Shown here piece by piece: positions 9,030-18,394 of a stretch of 35,927 nucleotides of DNA. The stretch's first letter is position 1. Every line of letters starts with the position of its first letter. The notes under the pieces were generated by a model that searched no databases, had not been told where the DNA came from, and worked only from the letters and a program-made list of their open reading frames with translations. The stretch is from Eubacteriales Family XIII. Incertae Sedis bacterium. Its GTDB lineage: Bacteria; Bacillota; Clostridia; Peptostreptococcales; Anaerovoracaceae. The position numbers were made by a program, and so were the translations under genes. Location: the NCBI GenBank assembly GCA_031261525.1, contig JAISJM010000061.1, positions 1-35,927 of the forward strand, given 5' to 3'.

Positions 9030-12000
9030 ATGAAAATGAAGACTCACACGAAGCATTCTATGCAGGATCATATATTACACAAATTGTTGGCATTTGCACT
9101 ATCCGTGGCGATTGTAACATCTGGCATTGGCGTGGATGCACGCGCAGAGACGACTTCATCGTCGCTTGCCGCAGCATCATCATCTGCGACCATACCATCG
9201 CCTACGATTTCACCAACTGCAATTGCCGCCACGGGCGATTTATCCGCAATCGAAGATCTCACAACAGAGCCGAGCCGCGATGCGTCATACAACGGATACA
9301 TTGTGACATTGAAAGACGCGGCAGCGGTAGACGAAGAGGCGCAAGCCGAAGAGGCAAGTAGCACGAGCGCATCTGGTGATTTCGTTGCGGTAGAGACGCC
9401 GGAAGATGTCTTGGCATTTACGAATCCGGACAACATCATTGCAATCGAACCGAATTATGTGATTTCGGCTTTGACGCCACCAAATGATACGTATTATGCG
9501 TCCAATCAATGGAATCTACAATCCGATAATGGTATCGGTCTTGGTGTAGAAGCCGCGTGGGATGAGAATCTCGATGGGACAGGCATCAATCTTGCCATTT
9601 TCGACACGGGTTTTAATTACAGCATTGATGACTTCAATACATCAAATGTGGTAGAGACGAAAGATTTTACAGATTTGGCTGTTGATGGCTATAAGAATCC
9701 CAATCCAACCATTTCTGACAATGTAAATGACGCGCATGGGCACGGAACGATGGTCAGCTCCTTTATTGGCGCGATTAAAAACAACAATCTGCAAATTGCT
9801 GGAATCGCCCCGAATTCCAATTTTTATCTATACAAAGTATTGGAAGATGACGGTTATGGCGAGTCTGAAGATGTCATTTTCGGGCTGGATTATCTGTATG
9901 AGCAGGGTAAAAATTTCGATGTAATCAATTTCAGCTTGGGGCAGACAGAAGGCCCCATTACAGCGGAAGAAACCGTGATTCAAAAATGGCTCGACAAAGG
10001 CACCATCGTCACGGCTGCAGCGAGCAATAATGGTCCGTATGGATCCGCCGATGGAACCGTTGATCCCATCTCGTATCCTGCTGGATATCCAGGTGTGATT
10101 TCTGTCGCCGCGACTGACAATCAAGGAAAGCACGCATATTTCTCAAATGAAAATGAAGACGTTGATATCGCCGCACCTGGGCAGGGCGTCGTCAGTCTCA
10201 TGAAGACCGGCGGCTCTGGCGCAGGAAATGGCACGAGCTTTGCATCGCCCGAAGTTGCAGGTGTTGCGGCATTGGTGAAGCAATATTATAAGAATCAGAA
10301 CAAGACGCTGGATGCGGGTGTATTTTTAGATTTACTCAAAAAGACAGCGACACAAAATGGGCAGAAGCCTGCTACGCCGACACACAATATCACCTATGGT
10401 TGGGGGCTCGTCAACGTCCCAAACATCATAACCAAATTGAATCAAGAGGTTCAAATACCGCAGCTTTACACGGTTACATTCCACGCCAATGGTGGCAGTG
10501 TAACGGAGCCACAAAGACTTGTTGAAAAAGACGTGTCGATTGCAACGCTGCCAACGCCGACACTGGAAAAACATTTCTTTGATGGCTGGTACACGCAACC
10601 CGCTGGTGGCACATTAATCACGCCGAGCACGAAGATTACAGGAAGCGTAACATTCTATGCACACTGGACAACAGATTTCGGCAGTGCAGACAGGCTCACT
10701 GCAAATGTCACAAATACCAGAACCATTGACGAGGCATGGACGTTATACAACAATTCTATCCAAACCTACAATAAAACGGGTCTGTTTGCGACAAAGCCTG
10801 TACTGGAGAAATCTCCTAATTTTAATCAAGGTGTCTTGAGTGCGGATGCGGCAACGAAGACCATTCAGCAGATTAATTATTTCCGAGAGCTTGCGGGTAT
10901 GAATAGCAACATCACCGCCTATGATGCTAAGATGGACTACGGTCAATATGGCTCCACGGGCATGGAGATTGCAAATACGCTGACGCACGAATTTACTTCT
11001 GACAATCTGACAAAGTTAAGCGGTTATATGAGTACGGCGCAACTGAATAAAGCCAAAGATGGTATCACGGCAGGCAACACGGACTCCATCTATACCTTTT
11101 GGAATGGAAATGTAAGCAGTACCAACAATATCGTCGAATCCATCCAAGATTATATTGATGATACGAACAATGTTGTTCCTGGTGTCGGTCACCGATTGAA
11201 TGTCCTGTCGCCGATGGGCAAAGCGGCGGTATTTGGCGCAGGAGCAACAAAATATAGCTCCTTATCCATCTATGGCGCGGACTTAACGCAAAATACGCAA
11301 GCATATTATCCTTGGCCAAGCGAGGGATATTTCCCGAAACAATCGCTGGCAGATCAAGCGCAGTGGAGCGTGATTCTGAATGACACTTATGACTATATCT
11401 ATAATTGGCAGACAGGCGATATCACCGCACCAAATGTGACGCCGAATATTACGCTCAGCTACAACGGCACCGTGTACCAAGCGACACTGATTGATGCGGA
11501 TCTCATCGATAATGTCAGTCACCTCGCGCTTACATTTGAGTTGCCATCCGAACTGAGGTCCAAAATCGCGTCAGATTCTTCTGCATATCAATACGCTGGA
11601 GAGGCTGATGTCACGGTTGAGATTACACAACTTACGAATAATAATTTACCATATTATCTAAAATATACCACTAAATTATTCAAGCAGGTGCCAAAGCCGA
11701 TTGCATCTATCAGCCTTGCAGACGCGAACAACGCACAGTCAAGCACGATTGCAGTCGGTGATAGCAAGCTGTTAACAGCAACATTTGCGCCAAATGATAC
11801 AACGGATCAGAAGATTGTTACCTACACAAGTAGCAACGCATCGGTCGCAACTGTAGATGCAAATGGAAAGATAACGGGCGTCGCTTTAGGAACGGCAACG
11901 ATTACAGCGACCAATGCCGCTCGAGGGAAGACGGCGACCTATGCGGTTACGGTGAAGAAACCCGTAAGCAATCTCATGAGCGACGCACTCACCGTCACCT

Positions 12001-14282
12001 ACACTGGCAACGCACTGAATCCGGCTTTGACAATACGCGATGGCTCAAAAGTGTTGACCCTGGGCACGGATTATACGGTATCCCAATACACAAACAACAT
12101 CAATGCAGGATCAGCCACGGCAACCATTACAGGCAGCGGCGATTATCTGGGCAGCAAGACGTTTTCATTTACCATCTCGCCAAAATCCATTTCAACATTT
12201 TCAACGGCAAATGTCACAGCATCCGCACTCACCTATACTGGCACAGCGCAAACAGCAACATTTATCGTGTCGGATGGCGCGAAGACATTGGTAAAAGATA
12301 CCGACTATACCATAACTGGTGCAACGCAGACGAATGCAGGTGATTACACCGCGGTCATAACGGGTAAAGGCAATTATTCGGGCACTGTAAATGCCGCATA
12401 TACGAAATATTTCATAGCAAAAGCAGTGCAAAATGCCCCCGCAAATGTCACAGGATCCGCTACGAACAATGGCAATAAATACACCTATACGCTTGCTCAA
12501 ATCGCGGGCGCAGAATATAAAATGGATACTGGCGCATGGCAGTCTTCCAATGTATTTACAGGCATCACGCCTGGCGCGCTGGCATCACATACATTTGCCG
12601 CAAGACTAAAAGAGACAAGCAATTTATTGGCTAGTCCTGAAAAATCATCGGGTGCTATCGGATTCCCAAAACTGGAAAATCTGGCAATTCCAACCTTAGA
12701 CTATGCTTTTCTCGGTGATTTCCCTAAACAGGTTGCCATTACAACCATTCCAGATGCCGAGTATAGTTTCAATGGTGGCGTTTCATATGCATCTAGCGTG
12801 GACTCGAATCTCTATATTTCTGCCGCGCCGGAAGATATCACCTTGGCAATTCGCTTCAAGGCAACCGATACGCACAACGAATCCACCGCGATAACGCTGT
12901 CAATCAATACGAAAAATAAGGAACAAGATGCGCCTCAAAAGCCTGTTCTCACATACAAATTAAATGCAGATGCAGTCACGTATACGGTTACAATTCCAAC
13001 ACTGACTGGCGCAGAATACAGCTTTGACGGTATCCATTTCAGCACAAACAATATCAAAACGGATGCTGCAATCGGCGAGCAAATTACAGGCGCGATTCGT
13101 CTTGCAAAGAAAGAAGGATACAATCCGAGCGGAATTACATCGTCAGATGGTATCACAATGCCAGCACCAAAACACACGGTTACCTATCATGGCAATAATG
13201 GAAAATTTGGAACTTCCGCAACGACAACAATGGCGATTGAATATAACACAGCGTATTCACTTCCAATAGCTCCAACACTTGCGGGCTATACATTCAAAGG
13301 TTGGTTCGATACGCAAGCAACAACGGGCGGCAACCAAATCACAGCCGAAACGATGATGACCAAAACCGCAGCGCATACGCTTTATGCAAGATGGGCGATT
13401 AATTCCTACACCGCGACTTTTGCCGCAAATGGTGGTGGTACGGTAAAACCTGCAACAATTACGAAGACATACAACACGGCAATTGGCACACTTCCAACGG
13501 TGTCGCGTACCGGCTACACCTTCAGCGCTTGGTACAATACAGACGCAAAATCGGGCGGCACGAAGATTACTGCGAATACCGTGATGCCCGCGAAGAATAT
13601 TACCTACTATGCGCGATGGACGGCCAACAAATACAAAGTTACCTTTAATGGAAATTCTGGCAAATGGGGTACGCAGACGACAACAAGCAAGTCCATCTCC
13701 TATGATGCCAACTATGCGCTGCCTAAAAAGCCTACGAAGACAGGCTATACTTTTAAAGGTTGGTACGATACAAGCGCAAAGACAGGTGGCAAGCAAGTTA
13801 CGACTGCAACTCAGATGAAGAAAACTGGCGCGCATACGCTTTATGCAAGATGGGCGATTAATTCCTACACCGCGACATTTGATAAAAATGGCGGTAATAA
13901 ACCAAGCAAGGCGACAATTACGAAGACATACAACACTGCAATTGGCAAATTACCAACCATTACACGTAATGGCTGCTTATTCAAAGGTTGGTACACTGCG
14001 AAATCAGGCGGCACAAAGATATCTGACAAGACGAAACTTAAGAAGAAGATTACCTATTATGCGCAGTGGACGGTAACCGCAAAGTTTTCCGCCAACGGTG
14101 GCACGAAACTGAGCACATCATCAATAAAGAAAGATTACAAAGCGAAGATTGGCAAGCTCCCAACAATTACGCCGCCAAAAGGCTATAAATTTAAAGGCTG
14201 GTATACGAAAGGCGGCACGAAACTTACAACCACAACGCAGCTCACAAAGAATCTCACGTATTATGCACAGTGGAAGAAATAG
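9030..14282 (+). CDS. secreted S8 (subtilisin-like) serine protease fused to CAP-like, Ig-like and Flg_new domains
   Basis: The protein has 1750 residues. GAAAGG at 9022-9027 fits an ATG at 9036 better than the one at 9030; the difference is two codons. A signal peptide covers about 1-39 (cleavage near DARA). An I9-like propeptide (YIVTLKD... to IEPNYVISAL) precedes the catalytic domain. The S8 triad is complete: Asp192 (AIFDTG), His238 (GHGTMV), Ser403 (GTSFASPEVAG), with oxyanion Asn333 (AASNNG). A Flg_new repeat lies at about 480-550. Next is a CAP/SCP-like domain (about 600-790) with INYFRELAG, GHRLNVLSP and YPWPSEGYFP. A BIG2 Ig-like domain lies at about 891-975, MBG/YDG-like domains at about 980-1130, and five Flg_new repeats at about 1381-1750. 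No LPXTG or membrane anchor is visible. Target proteins are unknown; processing of the neighbouring giant protein is possible but unproven. Confidence 0.92.
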   Translation: MKMKTHTKHSMQDHILHKLLAFALSVAIVTSGIGVDARAETTSSSLAAASSSATIPSPTISPTAIAATGDLSAIEDLTTEPSRDASYNGYIVTLKDAAAVDEEAQAEEASSTSASGDFVAVETPEDVLAFTNPDNIIAIEPNYVISALTPPNDTYYASNQWNLQSDNGIGLGVEAAWDENLDGTGINLAIFDTGFNYSIDDFNTSNVVETKDFTDLAVDGYKNPNPTISDNVNDAHGHGTMVSSFIGAIKNNNLQIAGIAPNSNFYLYKVLEDDGYGESEDVIFGLDYLYEQGKNFDVINFSLGQTEGPITAEETVIQKWLDKGTIVTAAASNNGPYGSADGTVDPISYPAGYPGVISVAATDNQGKHAYFSNENEDVDIAAPGQGVVSLMKTGGSGAGNGTSFASPEVAGVAALVKQYYKNQNKTLDAGVFLDLLKKTATQNGQKPATPTHNITYGWGLVNVPNIITKLNQEVQIPQLYTVTFHANGGSVTEPQRLVEKDVSIATLPTPTLEKHFFDGWYTQPAGGTLITPSTKITGSVTFYAHWTTDFGSADRLTANVTNTRTIDEAWTLYNNSIQTYNKTGLFATKPVLEKSPNFNQGVLSADAATKTIQQINYFRELAGMNSNITAYDAKMDYGQYGSTGMEIANTLTHEFTSDNLTKLSGYMSTAQLNKAKDGITAGNTDSIYTFWNGNVSSTNNIVESIQDYIDDTNNVVPGVGHRLNVLSPMGKAAVFGAGATKYSSLSIYGADLTQNTQAYYPWPSEGYFPKQSLADQAQWSVILNDTYDYIYNWQTGDITAPNVTPNITLSYNGTVYQATLIDADLIDNVSHLALTFELPSELRSKIASDSSAYQYAGEADVTVEITQLTNNNLPYYLKYTTKLFKQVPKPIASISLADANNAQSSTIAVGDSKLLTATFAPNDTTDQKIVTYTSSNASVATVDANGKITGVALGTATITATNAARGKTATYAVTVKKPVSNLMSDALTVTYTGNALNPALTIRDGSKVLTLGTDYTVSQYTNNINAGSATATITGSGDYLGSKTFSFTISPKSISTFSTANVTASALTYTGTAQTATFIVSDGAKTLVKDTDYTITGATQTNAGDYTAVITGKGNYSGTVNAAYTKYFIAKAVQNAPANVTGSATNNGNKYTYTLAQIAGAEYKMDTGAWQSSNVFTGITPGALASHTFAARLKETSNLLASPEKSSGAIGFPKLENLAIPTLDYAFLGDFPKQVAITTIPDAEYSFNGGVSYASSVDSNLYISAAPEDITLAIRFKATDTHNESTAITLSINTKNKEQDAPQKPVLTYKLNADAVTYTVTIPTLTGAEYSFDGIHFSTNNIKTDAAIGEQITGAIRLAKKEGYNPSGITSSDGITMPAPKHTVTYHGNNGKFGTSATTTMAIEYNTAYSLPIAPTLAGYTFKGWFDTQATTGGNQITAETMMTKTAAHTLYARWAINSYTATFAANGGGTVKPATITKTYNTAIGTLPTVSRTGYTFSAWYNTDAKSGGTKITANTVMPAKNITYYARWTANKYKVTFNGNSGKWGTQTTTSKSISYDANYALPKKPTKTGYTFKGWYDTSAKTGGKQVTTATQMKKTGAHTLYARWAINSYTATFDKNGGNKPSKATITKTYNTAIGKLPTITRNGCLFKGWYTAKSGGTKISDKTKLKKKITYYAQWTVTAKFSANGGTKLSTSSIKKDYKAKIGKLPTITPPKGYKFKGWYTKGGTKLTTTTQLTKNLTYYAQWKK
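13171..14279 (+). repeat. five C-terminal Flg_new repeats of the subtilase, with a 47-base exact duplication
   Basis: Five in-frame units end in LYARW, YYARW, LYARW, YYAQW and YYAQW. Long (TTTT.AI.Y) and short subtypes alternate in the first four. The DNA of 13371-13417 recurs exactly at 13830-13876, so a two-unit block has been duplicated or converted recently. Confidence 0.85.
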
Positions 14283-14306
14283 GTGCTGCGTGCAATCCAC
14301 ACAATC

Positions 14307-14341
14307 AGAGACTCCCTAATCCACTAGATTAGGGAGTCTCT
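14307..14341 (+). terminator. intrinsic terminator of the subtilase gene
   Basis: A perfect 15-bp stem, 14307-14321 with 14327-14341, has a 5-base loop and runs into a T-rich tail (CTCTTTTTAAC). It begins 25 bases after the stop codon. Confidence 0.92.
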
Positions 14342-14640
14342 TTTTAACACAACTCAAAAATCTAAAAAAGCAAAAGCGCGTATTACAATGGACAGCAACA
14401 AAATCAGTAAGCGTGTAAAAGCGCACACCTAGAAAAATAATGCATCAATTGCTAATATATAAGATTGGTATTACTTTGCAGCTCTCAAATATGCCTAAAA
14501 CTGATACCACGTTTATATCTCGTGTTTACGCAAAAGTCGGATTTCAGTCCCTAAATATAGCCTTTTGAGGGATGATATTGCTAGTTTTGCGTACTCTCGG
14601 TTGTATACATACATACACATATACATACACATAAAGCAAA
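14342..14640. other. intergenic stretch without a supported gene
   Basis: Together with the flanking terminators this makes a 548-base gap (14283-14830) between convergent genes. It holds a short ATACATAC/ACACATA simple repeat at about 14605-14633. The short open frames here have no ribosome-binding site or recognisable protein pattern. Confidence 0.6.
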
Positions 14641-14690
14641 ATCCCCAATGATTGCATTCAAATAGATTGTTGAATGCAATCATTGGGGAT
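14641..14690 (-). terminator. intrinsic terminator of panC
   Basis: A perfect 21-bp stem, 14641-14661 with 14670-14690, has an 8-base loop. Read on the minus strand it is followed by TTTTGCTTTAT, a U-rich tail, while the plus-strand side has none. It lies about 140 bases after the panC stop. Confidence 0.85.
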
Positions 14691-14830
14691 AAGTGTAGCG
14701 CCACATTTTATTGATAATAGCGTATGTATGTTGTATGTTGATATTGCAAGTGACGAGGATATGCCACACGTCAGTCAATATCGAAATATCGATGATATTG
14801 CAGAAAAGATGCCGATTATTGGTAATCAGA

Positions 14831-15745
14831 TTAGATTGCAAACACAATATTGTCAATCAGCCGTGTATCGCCAAATCTCACAGCTACGGCGCACATCATA
14901 TTCTTTGTGTCCGCACTGAATTTGTGCAGATTGTCTGCATCTCGCGCAACAGCATATTCGATTCGCGCGCCGGGTTGACTCATGATGTGATCTACCATTG
15001 TGCGCACTGCTCCTGCCTCGCCGATTATTTCGCCATTTGCAAGACGGTTTTTAATGTAGTCTTTGGTCGCCAACAGCGCTTGATGCAAAATTGTGGCATT
15101 TGCACGGTTGTCTTCGCTTAGGTAGATGTTGCGCGAACTCATGGCGAGCCCATCTTCTTCGCGGACGATGGGGCAGCCGACGATTTCAATGTCGAAATTA
15201 AGATCCGCCACCATCTTCTTGATGACTGCAAGTTGTTGGAAATCTTTCAGTCCAAAATAGGCGCGGTCGGGATTTAGGATGTTGAAGAATTTGCTGACAA
15301 CTGTCTGCACGCCTCGGAAGTGATTTTCGCGCGATGCGCCGCACATAATTTCGGTGATGCTGTTGCCATCTTCATCGGCATACATGTCGACATAGGTTGA
15401 AAATCCTTTCGGATACATCTCATGAACGTTCGGCGCAAACACAAAATCAACACCTGCCGCTTCAAGTAGCACGCAATCTGCATCGAGCGTCTGTGGGTAT
15501 TTGTCGAAATCCTCACCCTCTGAAAACTGGATTGGATTCACAAATATGGATACTACGGTAATGTCATTATCCGCCTTTGCGGCTTCCACTAAACTCAGAT
15601 GCCCAGCATGGAGCGCGCCCATTGTTGGAACATAGCCGACGCGGAGTGGTACGTGGCTTTCTTCTTCTACTTGATTTTGTCTCGCCGCGAATTTGGAATC
15701 CCTCAAATTTGCTCGCATTTCTGAAATGCTATGTATTACTTTCAT
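14831..15745 (-). CDS. panC: pantothenate synthetase (pantoate--beta-alanine ligase)
   Basis: PanC condenses pantoate with beta-alanine, using ATP, as the last step to pantothenate in the cytosol. The 304-residue protein begins like the family (MKVIHSISEMR), then VGYVPTMGALHAGHLSLV holds the HxGH nucleotide-binding motif. SIFVNPIQFSEGEDFDKYPQ and the GLAMSSRN loop (KMSKS counterpart) are intact. The length is a little above the usual 280, partly from an extra stretch at residues 14-30. An AGAAAG ribosome-binding site precedes the ATG at 15745. panB lies upstream on the same strand, but 229 bases and a terminator separate them, so panC probably has its own promoter or depends on readthrough. 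No panD (aspartate decarboxylase) is in the window. Confidence 0.97.
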   Translation of the reverse strand: MKVIHSISEMRANLRDSKFAARQNQVEEESHVPLRVGYVPTMGALHAGHLSLVEAAKADNDITVVSIFVNPIQFSEGEDFDKYPQTLDADCVLLEAAGVDFVFAPNVHEMYPKGFSTYVDMYADEDGNSITEIMCGASRENHFRGVQTVVSKFFNILNPDRAYFGLKDFQQLAVIKKMVADLNFDIEIVGCPIVREEDGLAMSSRNIYLSEDNRANATILHQALLATKDYIKNRLANGEIIGEAGAVRTMVDHIMSQPGARIEYAVARDADNLHKFSADTKNMMCAVAVRFGDTRLIDNIVFAI

Positions 15746-15930
15746 ATTATTATCTTTCTATATTTATATTCTTAATAATGCAACTGACTGCCATGAGTTT
15801 AACATCGCCATCTGCATTGAAGCTTATGCAACGAATTGTTTTATGAGTCTTAGTCTTACGTTGCGACCGATATCAAAATTTGCCTCACATTTGCCTTCCT
15901 TTACAAAAGTGTACTGCTAAAAAATGCAAT

Positions 15931-15959
15931 GAGAGCATCATTCTTTGAGTGATGCTCTC
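15931..15959 (-). terminator. terminator between panB and panC
   Basis: A 10-bp stem, 15931-15940 with 15950-15959, has a 9-base loop. On the minus strand it is followed within six bases by TTTTTT. It lies just after the panB stop and would uncouple panB from panC at least partly. Confidence 0.75.
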
Positions 15960-15974
15960 TCTTAATGTCGTCCG

Positions 15975-16829
15975 CTACTTATCTAAATTCAGCTCGTTCA
16001 AAAATTCCAAATCCGCCGCCTCAAGTTTTGAGGCAAAAGCGTATTCCTCACTTGGAAATGTTCCAGCTTTTGTTTCCTCAATATATCCTGCAAACGCCTC
16101 TTTCATCGCGGCGCCGACATGTCCAAACACTTTGACAAATTTCGGTTTCATATTGCCATACATATCGAGCATATCCTGATAGACGAGCACCTGCCCGTCG
16201 CATTGATTGCCTGCGCCAATCCCAATCGTTGGAATTGTAAGTTTCTGCGATATAATGGATGCGATTTCAGAGGGCACGCCTTCGATGACGACCATGCACG
16301 CACCGGCTTTTTCGACTGCGAGTGCATCGCCGAGAAGCTTGATCGCTGCATCGCGTGATTTTCCTTGGACTTTGAATCCGCCAAAAGCATTGATCGACTG
16401 CGGTGTGAGTCCAATATGTGCAACAACTGGAATCGACGCACGGACAATTGCCTCGATGGCTGGTGCAAATTCAATCCCGCCTTCGAGTTTGACTGCATGT
16501 GCCAATCCTTCTTTCACGAGTCTGCCGGCATTTGCCACGGCCTGTTCTATGCTGATGTGATAGCTCATAAATGGCATATCGCAGACAATAAAAGCATTTG
16601 CCGCGCCGCGCCTGACGGCTTTCGAATGGTGGATCATGTCTTCCATCGTGACCTGAAGTGTGTCGTCATAGCCGAGCATGACCATGCCGAGCGAGTCGCC
16701 CACGAGTAGGGTTTCGACCCCTGCCTCATCCATGAGTTTTGCGGTAGAATAATCGTATGCGGTGAGCATCGTGATTTTTTCTCCGCGCTGTTTCTGTGCC
16801 TGTAACGTTGTAACTGTGTGCTTCTTCAT
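15975..16829 (-). CDS. panB: 3-methyl-2-oxobutanoate hydroxymethyltransferase (ketopantoate hydroxymethyltransferase)
   Basis: PanB transfers a hydroxymethyl group from methylene-tetrahydrofolate to alpha-ketoisovalerate, giving ketopantoate, the first committed step to pantothenate. I start it at the ATG at 16829 ([19 protein letters not shown]), which gives 284 residues, the normal size. AAGGAG lies seven bases upstream on the minus strand, and the 25 extra residues possible upstream do not resemble the family. The (beta/alpha)8 signatures are present: [29 protein letters not shown] (metal-binding Asp), [14 protein letters not shown], and [22 protein letters not shown]. The C-terminus [13 protein letters not shown] is short and charged. 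It pairs functionally with panC downstream and possibly with the DUF2520 reductase at 22898. Confidence 0.96.
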   Translation of the reverse strand: MKKHTVTTLQAQKQRGEKITMLTAYDYSTAKLMDEAGVETLLVGDSLGMVMLGYDDTLQVTMEDMIHHSKAVRRGAANAFIVCDMPFMSYHISIEQAVANAGRLVKEGLAHAVKLEGGIEFAPAIEAIVRASIPVVAHIGLTPQSINAFGGFKVQGKSRDAAIKLLGDALAVEKAGACMVVIEGVPSEIASIISQKLTIPTIGIGAGNQCDGQVLVYQDMLDMYGNMKPKFVKVFGHVGAAMKEAFAGYIEETKAGTFPSEEYAFASKLEAADLEFLNELNLDK

Positions 16830-16930
16830 TTTCGTCTCCTTTTCCTTAGCTGCGGCGGAGCCGCTCACGTGGATAAATTGGCATTTGAAGTTGCCTGAAG
16901 CCATCTGGAGTCAGACAATCTCATAAATAT

Positions 16931-16955
16931 AGTATATCATTATTACAAATGATAT
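16931..16955. promoter_or_regulatory. palindrome over a candidate panB promoter
   Basis: ATATCATT (16934-16941) and AATGATAT (16948-16955) are perfect 8-base arms around ATTACA. On the minus strand TATACT, a good -10 for panB, covers 16931-16936 and so overlaps one arm; the -35 is weak. The arrangement suits a repressor site, but the regulator is unknown. Confidence 0.4.
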
Positions 16956-17082
16956 GAAACCTGTGACGTATGGACTTTGTGGAATCGCGCGCGCTATGAT
17001 ACTATTATAGGTAGGTGATGTGTTGCGGTAAAAATTTATCGTAATATGATGGTATGAATATTTAGAGAAATGAGGTATGCAA

Positions 17083-18075
17083 ATGGGAAGCAAGTTGGTG
17101 CTCGGCGGCGCAGGTTATATTGGATCACACACAGTCCGCGAATTGATTAAAAAAGGCGACGATGTCGTCGTTGCAGACAATTTACTCACGGGTCACAAGG
17201 CGGCAGTCGATCCAAAGGCGAAATTTTACGAAGGCGATATCAGAGATGCGGCATTTTTAGACAAGATTTTTTCTGAAAATGTCATCGATGTCGTGATTCA
17301 TTTCTGCGCGAGCTCGCTTGTGGGAGAGAGCGTCGAAAATCCAATAAAATACTACAATAACAACGTTGGCGGCGCAATCAGTCTCGTCGATGCGATGGTG
17401 AGACATGACGTAAAAAAGATTATCTTCTCATCGACGGCGGCAACCTATGGTGAGCCAGAACGCGTGCCAATTTTCGTTGGCGACCGCACAGAGCCGACAA
17501 ATCCATATGGCGAGACGAAACTTGCAATGGAGAAACTCTTCAAATGGTGCGACAATGCGTATGGCATCAAATGGGTGGCATTACGCTATTTCAACGCGTG
17601 CGGCGCAGATGCGGCGGGCGATATTGGCGAAGATCACAAACCGGAAAGTCACCTTATCCCACTGATTCTGCAGGTTCCGCTCGGTCAGCGCGAATTCATC
17701 AGCATCTACGGTGATGACTACGATACGCCAGATGGCACATGCATACGCGACTATATTCATGTGACGGATCTTGCCGATGCACACATTCGCGCGGCGGCGT
17801 ATCTCTTAGATGGCAACGAAAGCAACGTCTTCAATCTCGGTTCTGGTGATGGCTATTCCGTCAAAGAGATGATCGACATTGCGCGCGAGGTGACAGCTCT
17901 GCCAATTCCCGCCAAAATTACACCGAGAAGAGCTGGCGACCCGAGTTCACTCATCGCGTCCGCACTGAAAGCCGAGGAAATTCTAGGCTGGAAACCGCAG
18001 TATACGGACTTGAAGGTGATTATTGGCTCCGCATGGAAATGGCATCAGGCGCATCCACATGGATACGATGCATAA
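17083..18075 (+). CDS. galE: UDP-glucose 4-epimerase
   Basis: GalE interconverts UDP-glucose and UDP-galactose with bound NAD, for galactose use or for supplying galactose to surface polysaccharides. GAGG at 17072-17075 is only one base from the ATG at 17077 but seven from the ATG at 17083, so I choose the latter (330 residues, normal length). The extended SDR features are intact: GGAGYIGSHTV near the N-terminus (NAD Rossmann loop), DNLLTGH, SSTAATYG, and the catalytic pair in NPYGETK (Tyr-xxx-Lys). Then come YFNACGAD, IPLILQV, DGTCIRDYIHVTDLADAH and RRAGDPSSLIA. No other Leloir gene is adjacent, so its pathway link is open. A possible promoter is TTGTGG (16977-16982) with TACTAT 17 bases on. 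Confidence 0.96.
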   Translation: MGSKLVLGGAGYIGSHTVRELIKKGDDVVVADNLLTGHKAAVDPKAKFYEGDIRDAAFLDKIFSENVIDVVIHFCASSLVGESVENPIKYYNNNVGGAISLVDAMVRHDVKKIIFSSTAATYGEPERVPIFVGDRTEPTNPYGETKLAMEKLFKWCDNAYGIKWVALRYFNACGADAAGDIGEDHKPESHLIPLILQVPLGQREFISIYGDDYDTPDGTCIRDYIHVTDLADAHIRAAAYLLDGNESNVFNLGSGDGYSVKEMIDIAREVTALPIPAKITPRRAGDPSSLIASALKAEEILGWKPQYTDLKVIIGSAWKWHQAHPHGYDA

Positions 18076-18161
18076 AAAGTCGTGATTGCAACTGATGACA
18101 GCGATAGAAATCCATCGTCAGATGGGCGCAGACGCAACGTATAAAAAGTCGTGATTGCAAC
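18072..18161. repeat. 21-base exact direct repeat over and after the galE stop
   Basis: Positions 18072-18092 and 18141-18161 are identical (core AAAAAGTCGTGATTGCAAC). The first copy includes the galE stop codon. A partial third copy (GCGATTGCAA) lies at about 18219-18228. The repeat may be a small tandem duplication of the gene's 3' end. Confidence 0.75.
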
Positions 18162-18265
18162 GAAAAGGCATCATTCAGGCGAATCCAGCTGTTGAATCAT
18201 GGATACAACGAAAACATAGCGATTGCAATTCGTGTCTTCAGAAATCTACTTGTATGGTCTGCTTT

Positions 18266-18394
18266 GTTAGAGTAATGCAAATAAAATAGGGGTAATTCAA
18301 AAACTTGAATTACCTCTATTTTTCCCTAATTATTGACTTATTCTAACTACCGAGATTCGTTTGCATCACTCTAACTGCGGAGATTCGTTTGCAT
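18266..18394. repeat. small composite repeat enclosing a terminator
   Basis: Two 25-base direct copies, 18342-18366 and 18370-18394, differ at two positions (core GAGATTCGTTTGCAT). A 16-base segment at 18266-18281 is the inverted counterpart of 18360-18375 with one mismatch. The inverted pair encloses the hairpin at 18284-18321, giving a nested, palindromic unit. Confidence 0.65.
18284..18321 (+). terminator. intrinsic terminator downstream of galE
   Basis: A 17-bp stem with one G-U pair, 18284-18300 with 18305-18321, closes a 4-base loop and is followed by TTTCCCTAATTATT. An A-rich stretch precedes it, so it may also work weakly on the minus strand. It lies about 210 bases after galE. Confidence 0.75.

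Noticed and set aside
13257..13835. 192-codon open frame on the minus strand
   Set aside because: It is antisense to the Flg_new repeats of the protease, has no ribosome-binding site, and its Cys/Arg-rich composition is typical of a shadow frame.
14605..14633. ATACATAC/ACACATA simple repeat as a regulatory or phase-variable tract
   Set aside because: It lies between convergent genes and is too far from any start codon or promoter.
16830..16904. Upstream extension of panB by 25 codons
   Set aside because: AAGGAG directly before the ATG at 16829 and family alignment favour the shorter form.
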